This document shows positions 5,920 to 11,363 of a stretch of DNA of 11,363 bases, piece by piece; positions within the stretch are counted from its first letter, which is position 1, and every line of letters begins with the position of its first letter. A program made the position numbers and the translations under genes. The notes under the pieces are model-generated. The model was not told the DNA's origin and did not search any database. It saw only the letters and a list, made by a program, of their open reading frames with translations. The stretch is from Actinomycetota bacterium. Its GTDB lineage: Bacteria > Actinomycetota > Actinomycetes > Nanopelagicales > Nanopelagicaceae. The stretch lies in NCBI GenBank assembly GCA_009698515.1, contig WLQA01000015.1:1-11363 (forward strand), read 5' to 3'.

Positions 5920-6957
5920 TTAAGCCCCTGGTTCAGGTGAAATATCAGCGTTAACTTCTGGCTGATCTACCGTTGGTGCCTTGATATGAGTAACTGGATT
6001 ATCTGGATGAATATCAATGCGCCACTGCGTAAGTCGTGCGGCAAGTCTGGCGTTTTGCCCATCCTTACCAATCGCAAGTGATAATTGATAATCCGGAACA
6101 ACTACCTTTGCAGATTTTGTTTCTAAATCAACAACTTCAACAGAGCTTACCTTTGCTGGTGCAAGTGCATTTGCAACATATGTTGCTGGATCTTCACTGA
6201 AATCAATAATGTCGATCTTCTCGCCATTTAATTCATTCATCACATTTTGAGCACGCGATCCTTGCGGACCAATTAACGCACCTTTGGCACTAACGCCGGC
6301 GCGATGTGTGCGAACTGAAAGTTTTGTACGAGCTCCGGCTTCGCGCGCAATACCAACAATATCTACGATGCGATCTTTAATTTCTGGACACTCAAGTGCA
6401 AATAACATCTTTACAAGTGCTGGATGAGATCTAGAAAGTGTTACCTCAGGACCTTTTTCACCTTGTTTTACATCTACAACAAAACATTTAATGCGATCGC
6501 CATGTTTATAAACTTCACCTTTGACTTGTTCAGTCGCCGGCACCTTTCCTTCAACTCTTCCCAAATTTACATAAATAATTTCTGCATCTCGTCCTTGCTG
6601 AACAACACCAGAAATTACATCGCCAACACTTCCACTGAACTCAGTAACAACCTCTAGATCTTTAGCCTCACGCATTTTTTCTTTAATTGTTTTACGGGCA
6701 GTTTTATCGGCAAGTTTTGCAAAACCATCTGGATTATCAGTAACAGTATCGATGCGATCACCATCTGGCCCAAGTACTGGCACATAAATTACTAACTCAC
6801 CAGTTTCGCGATTTAAAACTGCGCGACCATGCGGTTTATGTTCTGGTAGCGCAGCGTATGCCGCAGCAACCTCATTTTCAATTGCGCTAATTAATCGCTC
6901 TAGTGGTAATTTCTTTTCCGCAGCTAAAACTTTAAGAGCATTTATATCAACGCTCAC
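5920..6957 (-). CDS. nusA: Transcription termination/antitermination factor NusA
   Basis: NusA binds RNA polymerase and nascent RNA and tunes pausing, termination and antitermination. The 345-residue protein has an N-terminal polymerase-binding domain (about 1-105) and an S1 domain (about 110-178, GDVISGVVQQGRDAEIIYVNL). KH1 (about 185-252) carries GPQGSR (230-235) and NELNGEKIDIIDF. KH2 (about 270-316) carries AIGKDGQNARLAARL. It lacks the C-terminal acidic repeats of proteobacterial NusA, and KH1 with an AKGALIG segment fits the actinobacterial type. The start is GTG at 6957-6955 and overlaps the rimP stop by four bases (GTGA), which implies translational coupling. In Escherichia coli NusA limits its own operon; no leader here shows the same clearly. 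The last 25 residues look unstructured. Confidence 0.97.
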   Translation of the reverse strand: MSVDINALKVLAAEKKLPLERLISAIENEVAAAYAALPEHKPHGRAVLNRETGELVIYVPVLGPDGDRIDTVTDNPDGFAKLADKTARKTIKEKMREAKDLEVVTEFSGSVGDVISGVVQQGRDAEIIYVNLGRVEGKVPATEQVKGEVYKHGDRIKCFVVDVKQGEKGPEVTLSRSHPALVKMLFALECPEIKDRIVDIVGIAREAGARTKLSVRTHRAGVSAKGALIGPQGSRAQNVMNELNGEKIDIIDFSEDPATYVANALAPAKVSSVEVVDLETKSAKVVVPDYQLSLAIGKDGQNARLAARLTQWRIDIHPDNPVTHIKAPTVDQPEVNADISPEPGA

Positions 6958-7400
6958 TTATTTACCTGCTTAAACTCAATCTCAAGTGTTGCTCGTTTAA
7001 TCTCTGAAAAATTAATTACTTGTTCATCAATAGTTGCCGAACTTTGAGTTGAATCTTTGATTCGGCCATTGACCTCTTTACCATCTAACAAAATTACTTT
7101 AATTAATCGATCCTTATTTTTACTCCAGTGTCTTGGCTTGGTAAGGGGGCGATCTAATCCAGGAGATGTCACCTCTAATGTAAATGGATTACTTCCTAAG
7201 GTTGGTAGATTCTCCACGATCTCACTGATTGCCTTAGTTGCAACAGTTACTTGATCAAGTGATAGGTGGGTATCGCCATCAACGATTACAGTCAGCATGC
7301 TGCGCTTGCCGGCAGATGTGATTGTTATATCTTCTAAATAAAATCCAAGTGATTCAATGGCCGGCGTAATCGCTGCGGCAACCTGCTCTTTATTACTCAT
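6954..7400 (-). CDS. rimP: Ribosome maturation factor RimP
   Basis: RimP (DUF150) binds the maturing 30S subunit and helps assembly of the S12 and S19 regions. The 148-residue protein contains the family hallmark FTLEVTSPGLDRPLTKPRHW (about 73-92), a preceding alpha-beta domain with SMLTVIVDGD (about 34-43), and a C-terminal small beta-barrel with GKEVNGRIKD (about 107-116). The ATG at 7400-7398 has a modest purine-rich stretch (GGAAAAGAG) upstream in a 48-nt gap. Its end overlaps the nusA start, the common rimP-nusA coupling. It is the first gene of the conserved nusA-infB block, and the gene upstream (the permease) is not part of that block. Identity is secure. Confidence 0.95.
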   Translation of the reverse strand: MSNKEQVAAAITPAIESLGFYLEDITITSAGKRSMLTVIVDGDTHLSLDQVTVATKAISEIVENLPTLGSNPFTLEVTSPGLDRPLTKPRHWSKNKDRLIKVILLDGKEVNGRIKDSTQSSATIDEQVINFSEIKRATLEIEFKQVNK

Positions 7401-7448
7401 TCTTACTCTTTTCCATATTAAGTTTTTGTGAAACGTTGTGTGGTAATT

Positions 7449-8216
7449 CTAACTTATAAAAGTATCCCAAGCAACGCGGGCTATTAATAAAGTTGTAACT
7501 ACTAAAAAGACTTTTCTGACAAGTGGTGAGCCACCTTTAATTGCTAGTTTGGAACCAATAATTGCACCAGTTACATTGGCACCAGCCAGTAATAAACCTA
7601 ATTGCCACCAAATATGACCGGTAATTTGAAAGCTTAAGATGGCGCCGATATTGGTAGATAAGTTAACTAATTTTGCTGTGCCAGATGCTTTTAGGAAGGC
7701 GTAACCAATTCCGGAAACTAGGAAGAAGACTAAAAAGGTGCCAGTTCCTGGGCCAAAGATGCCATCATAAAATCCAATTAATAACCCAATCAGTGCAACT
7801 AGAAACAATCTTTTCTTGTGCGAGAACTTTAATTTCTCATCCATACCAAGCTCAGGCTTAAGCCAGGTGTAGATGACAACAACTATTAAGAGAAAAACAA
7901 TAAATGGTTTGAAGAACTCCTTTGGCACAGAAGCAGCAAAGTAAGCACCACCAATAGATCCAATAAATGCTGGGAACATCATGGTTAAGGTGAGCGGAAT
8001 ATCAGGCTTTATATTTTTAAAGTAATTACGAGCCGCAGCGGTTGTGCCAAAGGCGGAGGGAACTTTGTTTGTTCCTAGAATTAGTGGCAACTCTTTATTT
8101 GGTAGACCCAGTATTAAGGCCGGTAATTGAATTAATCCCCCGCCACCTGCCATGGCATCAACAAAGCCAGCAAAACCAGATGCAATCGCTAGGAAGATAG
8201 CGACTTCTAAATCCAT
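7449..8216 (-). CDS. TSUP (TauE/SafE) family membrane permease
   Basis: This is a 255-residue, very hydrophobic protein of the TauE/SafE (formerly DUF81) family, closest in style to YfcA-like members. The two internal halves each show the family signature: GFVDAMAGGGGL at residues 17-28 and GFYDGIFGPGTGTF at 148-161. GTNK (48-51) and KLVNLSTNIGA (about 182-192) are also typical. About eight membrane segments are likely, with a charged loop near residues 119-136. The family moves sulfite, sulfonates or related organic anions, often outward; the substrate here cannot be told. There is no cysteine in the protein, so cysteine-based sulfur relay as in YeeE is not possible. It starts 14 bases after the proS stop with a weak ribosome binding site. 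It is an odd member in a translation cluster and may have been inserted there. Confidence 0.88.
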   Translation of the reverse strand: MDLEVAIFLAIASGFAGFVDAMAGGGGLIQLPALILGLPNKELPLILGTNKVPSAFGTTAAARNYFKNIKPDIPLTLTMMFPAFIGSIGGAYFAASVPKEFFKPFIVFLLIVVVIYTWLKPELGMDEKLKFSHKKRLFLVALIGLLIGFYDGIFGPGTGTFLVFFLVSGIGYAFLKASGTAKLVNLSTNIGAILSFQITGHIWWQLGLLLAGANVTGAIIGSKLAIKGGSPLVRKVFLVVTTLLIARVAWDTFIS

Positions 8217-8230
8217 ATTACTTATCTAAA

Positions 8231-9946
8231 TTACTTGTTCAGGAATTTAACAACATCAGCAACTGCTACCTCTGATTTATCACCAGATTTGCGATCGCGA
8301 ATTTCTACCTTGCCATCAGCAAGTGCTTTACCAACAATAATGATCTTGGAAATTCCAATTAATTCTGCATCTTTAAATTTAACACCAGGGCTAGCTTCGC
8401 GGCGATCATCTAGTAAAACTTCCAGACCTTTTGCCTCTAGTTCGGTAGCAATTTTTTCAGCTGTATCAAATGGCAGATCATCTTTACCAGTTGCCACAAT
8501 ATGCACATCAGCTGGTGCCACCTCTGCTGGCCAATTAAGTCCAAGTTCATCATAAGTTTGTTCTGCAATTGCAGCTACCGCACGTGATACACCAATTCCA
8601 TAAGAGCCCATCGTGACAACTTGTGGCTTACCTTCTTTATCTAAAACAGTTAACCCAAGTGCTTGTGCATACTTGCGCCCTAATTGAAAAATATGACCGA
8701 TTTCAATTGCGCGATCAATGACAACTGGTTTTTCACATTTAGGACATGCATCTCCAGCTTTAACCTCTGCAGCTTCGATGTATTGATCAACCTTGAAATC
8801 ACGACCACAAACCACATTGCGTGCATGTGTATCTTTCTTATTTGCACCAGTCACCCAGTCAGAGCCTTCAACAATTCGTGGATCTGCGTAAAGTTTTAAA
8901 CCAAACTCTTTCGCATTTTGTGGACCGATGTAACCCTTTACAAACTTAGGATGCTTGGCAAAATCTGCATCTTCAAATAAGCGCAGCTCAGTTATGCCAG
9001 AAAGATTCGCTTCTACTCTCTTTAAATCTACTTCACGATCTCCTGGAACCAGCACGCAAATTGGTTTTTCATCCGCCATTAGCAATACATTTTTTAATGT
9101 GTTTGCAGCGGTGATGTTCGCGCTGTATTTGGTGTTTAAAACTTCAACTAATGAATCAATAGTTGGCGTGTTTGGTGTATCTAAAATTTCAATTGCACCA
9201 GCTGCTTTACCTGCAAAAGGTTTAACTGCAGTTGTCATCGCCTCAACATTTGCCGCATATCCACAACCATTACAAAGTACATATGTATCTTCACCAGTTG
9301 GGCATGGTGCTAAGAACTCTTCAGATTTAGATCCACCCATAGCACCGCTCATTGCTGAAACGATGTTGTATTTAAGTCCTAGGCGATCAAAGGTTTTGAT
9401 GTATGCGGCGCGGTGTGCGTTGTAAGAAGCTTCTAACCCAGCATCATCCACATCAAATGAGTAAGAATCCTTCATCACAAATTCACGACCACGAATAATT
9501 CCACTGCGCGGACGTGGTTCATCACGATACTTTGTTTGAATTTGATAAATGGAAAGTGGCAGATCTTTATAAGATGAGAATTCACCTTTAACCATCAAGG
9601 TAAACATCTCTTCATGGGTTGGCCCTAACAGAAAATCATTTCCCTTACGATCTTTTAATCTAAATAAATCTGGGCCGTACTCTTGCCAACGATTAGTTGC
9701 TTCATATGGCTCTTTTGGAAGCAGTGCTGGAAAGTGAACCTCTTGAAATCCAGCAGCATCCATCTCTTGACGAACAACATTTTCAATCTTGCGATAGGTG
9801 CGATATCCAAGTGGCAACCAACTATAAATTCCGGCAGCAATACGGCGAACAAAACCAGCGCGCACTAATAACCGGTGAGATGCAACCTCTGCATCAGCTG
9901 GATCATCGCGCAATGTGCGCAGTAATAATGTGGACATCCGCAACAT
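8231..9946 (-). CDS. proS: Prolyl-tRNA synthetase, bacterial type with editing domain
   Basis: ProRS is the class II aminoacyl-tRNA synthetase that charges tRNA(Pro). The 571-residue length equals the usual bacterial type. The N-terminus MLRMSTLLLRTLRDDPADAE is typical. Motif 2 is at about 135-162 (IQTKYRDEPRPRSGIIRGREF, then FVMKDSYSF) and motif 3 at about 447-463 (GSYGIGVSRAVAAIAEQ). Between them, about 235-390, lies the INS/YbaK-like domain that edits Ala-tRNA(Pro). CNGC (225-228) and CPKC (401-404) form the paired CxxC sites of the family. The anticodon-binding domain is at about 470-571. Two in-frame ATGs (9946 and 9937) are possible; the first gives the family N-terminus, and AGG lies nine bases upstream. 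A small GC-rich stem overlaps that start. It follows ispG by 14 bases. Confidence 0.97.
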   Translation of the reverse strand: MLRMSTLLLRTLRDDPADAEVASHRLLVRAGFVRRIAAGIYSWLPLGYRTYRKIENVVRQEMDAAGFQEVHFPALLPKEPYEATNRWQEYGPDLFRLKDRKGNDFLLGPTHEEMFTLMVKGEFSSYKDLPLSIYQIQTKYRDEPRPRSGIIRGREFVMKDSYSFDVDDAGLEASYNAHRAAYIKTFDRLGLKYNIVSAMSGAMGGSKSEEFLAPCPTGEDTYVLCNGCGYAANVEAMTTAVKPFAGKAAGAIEILDTPNTPTIDSLVEVLNTKYSANITAANTLKNVLLMADEKPICVLVPGDREVDLKRVEANLSGITELRLFEDADFAKHPKFVKGYIGPQNAKEFGLKLYADPRIVEGSDWVTGANKKDTHARNVVCGRDFKVDQYIEAAEVKAGDACPKCEKPVVIDRAIEIGHIFQLGRKYAQALGLTVLDKEGKPQVVTMGSYGIGVSRAVAAIAEQTYDELGLNWPAEVAPADVHIVATGKDDLPFDTAEKIATELEAKGLEVLLDDRREASPGVKFKDAELIGISKIIIVGKALADGKVEIRDRKSGDKSEVAVADVVKFLNK

Positions 9947-9950
9947 GCGG
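9938..9950 (-). promoter_or_regulatory. Small GC-rich stem over the proS start codon
   Basis: The minus strand reads CCGCA-TGT-TGCGG, five perfect base pairs with a 3-nt loop. The A of the first proS ATG is in the stem and the TG is in the loop. It could dampen initiation or favour the second ATG nine bases on. With only five pairs, chance is possible. Confidence 0.35.
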
Positions 9951-9960
9951 GTAAGCCTAC

Positions 9961-11112
9961 CTACTTAACAGTGACAGATGGTTCACCTGAAGCGACACCA
10001 GCAGCTTCCATCTCATCGGCAAGGCGCATCGCCTCTTCGATTAAGGTTTCCACGATTTGTGCCTCAGGGACAGTTTTAATTACTTCACCCTTTACAAATA
10101 TTTGGCCTTTACCATTTCCAGATGCAACACCAAGATCTGCTTCACGTGCTTCACCAGGTCCATTAACTACACATCCCATTACTGCAACACGAAGTGGCAC
10201 TGTCATTCCTTGTAATCCAGCCTGCACCTTCTCTGCCAATGTGTAAACATCAACTTGGGCGCGACCACATGATGGGCAAGAAACAATTTCAAGTTTGCGC
10301 TGGCGCAGATTTAAAGATTCGAGAATTGAAATTCCTACCTTTACCTCTTCAACTGGAGGCGCCGATAATGAAACACGAATCGTGTCGCCAATTCCTTCAG
10401 CCAACAAAATACCAAATGCAGTTGCAGATTTAATTGTGCCTTGGAATATTGGTCCAGCCTCGGTCACACCAAGATGTAATGGATAATCACATTTTGCTGC
10501 AAGTAAGCGATAGGCCTTAACCATAGTTACTGGATCATGATGTTTTACTGAAATTTTTATATCTGAGAAACCATGCTCTTCAAATAAAGATGCTTCCCAC
10601 AATGCAGATTCTGCAAGTGCTTCTGGGGTTGCTTTGCCATACTTTGCAAGCAAACGTGGATCTAATGAACCAGCATTAACACCGATGCGAATAGGAATTC
10701 CGGCAGCTCCGGCAGCTTTTGCAACCTCTTTAACCTTGTCATCAAATTGCTTAATGTTTCCTGGGTTAACTCGAACTGCTGCGCAACCAGCATCAATCGC
10801 TGCGAAAATATACTTTGGTTGAAAGTGAATATCTGCAATAACTGGAATTTGTGATTTCTTTGCAATCTGCGCAAGTGCATCAGCATCATCTTGTGATGGA
10901 ACTGCAACGCGCACTATTTGGCAACCAGATGCGGTTAATTCAGCGATCTGTTGCAATGTGGCATTTACATCTGAGGTAAGAGTTGTACACATTGATTGCA
11001 CAGAAACTGGTGCATCCCCACCAACTAAAACCGAACCAACCTTTAATTGCTTGCTCTTGCGACGAGGTGCAAGTGTTGGTGGTGGCGCTGATGGAATTCC
11101 GAGATCAACCAT
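9961..11112 (-). CDS. ispG: 4-hydroxy-3-methylbut-2-enyl diphosphate synthase (IspG/GcpE)
   Basis: IspG converts MEcPP to HMBPP, the penultimate step of the MEP isoprenoid pathway, using a [4Fe-4S] cluster and electrons from flavodoxin or ferredoxin. The 383-residue protein has a TIM-barrel part with VSVQSMCTT (about 36-44), VIADIHFQPKYIF (about 91-103), VRVNPGNI (113-120) and VTEAGP (216-221). The Fe-S domain has SCPSCGR with Cys279 and Cys282, then GCVVNGPGE with Cys314 and Glu321. These match the four cluster ligands known for the family. It is the short bacterial form without the plant insert. The start ATG at 11112-11110 has only a weak Shine-Dalgarno, 18 bases after the protease gene. 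The protease-ispG pairing is common in actinobacteria. Identity is certain. Confidence 0.97.
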   Translation of the reverse strand: MVDLGIPSAPPPTLAPRRKSKQLKVGSVLVGGDAPVSVQSMCTTLTSDVNATLQQIAELTASGCQIVRVAVPSQDDADALAQIAKKSQIPVIADIHFQPKYIFAAIDAGCAAVRVNPGNIKQFDDKVKEVAKAAGAAGIPIRIGVNAGSLDPRLLAKYGKATPEALAESALWEASLFEEHGFSDIKISVKHHDPVTMVKAYRLLAAKCDYPLHLGVTEAGPIFQGTIKSATAFGILLAEGIGDTIRVSLSAPPVEEVKVGISILESLNLRQRKLEIVSCPSCGRAQVDVYTLAEKVQAGLQGMTVPLRVAVMGCVVNGPGEAREADLGVASGNGKGQIFVKGEVIKTVPEAQIVETLIEEAMRLADEMEAAGVASGEPSVTVK

Positions 11113-11130
11113 GCGCTTACTTTAACCTAA

Positions 11131-11363
11131 TTAGAGATTTAATCTAATTGGATTAAAGATATCGGCGGCCAGTAAAACAATTGAAAGGGCGGCCATAAGT
11201 ACAAAAACAATCATGGTGATTGGTGTTAGGCGTTCCACATCAATTGGCGCTGGCTTTGGTAATCCACGCCGGCGGGCAAAGAGATTGCGAATGCCATCGG
11301 CGATGGCAACTGCCATGTGACCACCATCTAGTGGAAGAAGTGGAAGTAAATTAAACATTCCAA
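11131..11363 (-). CDS. M50 site-2 protease (RseP/Rip1 type), C-terminal fragment
   Basis: This is the last 77 codons of an intramembrane zinc metalloprotease; the start and the HExxH motif lie beyond the high-coordinate edge. The reading frame stays open to the edge, so the ATG at 11358-11356 is an internal Met. The visible part holds GMFNLLPLLPLDGGH, the conserved LDG-type motif whose Asp completes the zinc site. A cytoplasmic-looking basic stretch (RNLFARRRGLPKPAP) and a last membrane helix (TPITMIVFVLMAALSIVLLA) follow. Family members cut anti-sigma factors and other membrane proteins; mycobacterial Rip1 is the nearest well-studied relative. Its place just upstream of ispG matches the mycobacterial order. 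Assignment to the M50 family is firm, and the exact orthology is likely. Confidence 0.9.
   Translation of the reverse strand, partial: GMFNLLPLLPLDGGHMAVAIADGIRNLFARRRGLPKPAPIDVERLTPITMIVFVLMAALSIVLLAADIFNPIRLNL

Noticed and set aside
7401..7448. Possible promoter before rimP (TAATAT as -10)
   Set aside because: No acceptable -35 hexamer is found 16-18 bases upstream, and AT-rich gaps give such -10 matches easily.
8235..8555. Plus-strand frames opposite proS, ispG, truB and other genes
   Set aside because: They overlap well-conserved genes on the other strand, show no recognisable motifs, and lack supporting ribosome binding sites.
11138..11157. Inverted repeat TTTAATC/GATTAAA with a 6-nt loop near the end of the protease gene
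   Set aside because: It is only A/U-rich, lies within codons, has several competing pairings in the same AT-rich stretch, and has no U-tract.
1..11363. Mobile elements, CRISPR arrays, tRNA or rRNA genes, toxin-antitoxin or defence genes
   Set aside because: No transposase, integrase, regularly spaced repeats, tRNA cloverleaf or defence-type protein was seen. All coding space is taken by recognisable housekeeping genes plus one permease.

Overview
The window looks like an AT-rich, streamlined actinobacterial chromosome. The proteins are actinobacterial in style: PNPase starts with FETGRLARQAAG, NusA ends after two KH domains with no acidic C-terminal repeats, IF-2 carries a long Pro/Gly/Arg-rich linker, and ProRS and RimP read the same way. 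By eye the base composition is well below that of typical high-GC actinobacteria. Together with very short intergenic gaps this suggests a small-genome free-living lineage such as the freshwater acI / Nanopelagicales group. That placement is inference, not something the sequence proves.

Layout: all thirteen genes lie on the minus strand, so transcription runs from high to low coordinates. In that order they are the C-terminal end of an M50 site-2 protease (rseP/rip1 type, cut by the window edge), ispG, proS, a TauE/SafE-type permease, rimP, nusA, ylxR, infB, rbfA, truB, ribF, rpsO, and the first 50 codons of pnp (cut by the other edge). Gaps are 18, 14, 14, 48, -4 (overlap), 7, 114, 3, 3, 5, 113 and 164 nt. 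The three longest gaps, before infB, rpsO and pnp, hold the likely regulatory RNA structure. The rest is tightly packed and probably read as one or a few polycistronic messages.

Function: most of this is the classical nusA-infB translation and ribosome-maturation cluster. RimP and RbfA mature the 30S subunit, NusA controls elongation and termination, IF-2 delivers initiator tRNA, TruB makes Psi55 in tRNA, S15 is a primary 16S rRNA binder, and PNPase degrades RNA. RibF supplies FMN/FAD. The upstream part adds prolyl-tRNA synthetase, the MEP-pathway enzyme IspG and the membrane protease. The permease is the one gene that does not belong to this theme.

I see no mobile element, CRISPR array, tRNA, rRNA or new defence or biosynthetic system. 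The most interesting non-coding signals are: (1) three mutually complementary 8-nt arms spanning the infB leader and infB codons 3-6, able to form either a leader hairpin or one enclosing the ribosome binding site; (2) a structured rpsO leader that may be an S15 autoregulatory element; and (3) a pnp leader in which the Shine-Dalgarno sequence has a perfect 7-nt complement just upstream. All three were found by reading alone, without folding energies or comparative data.
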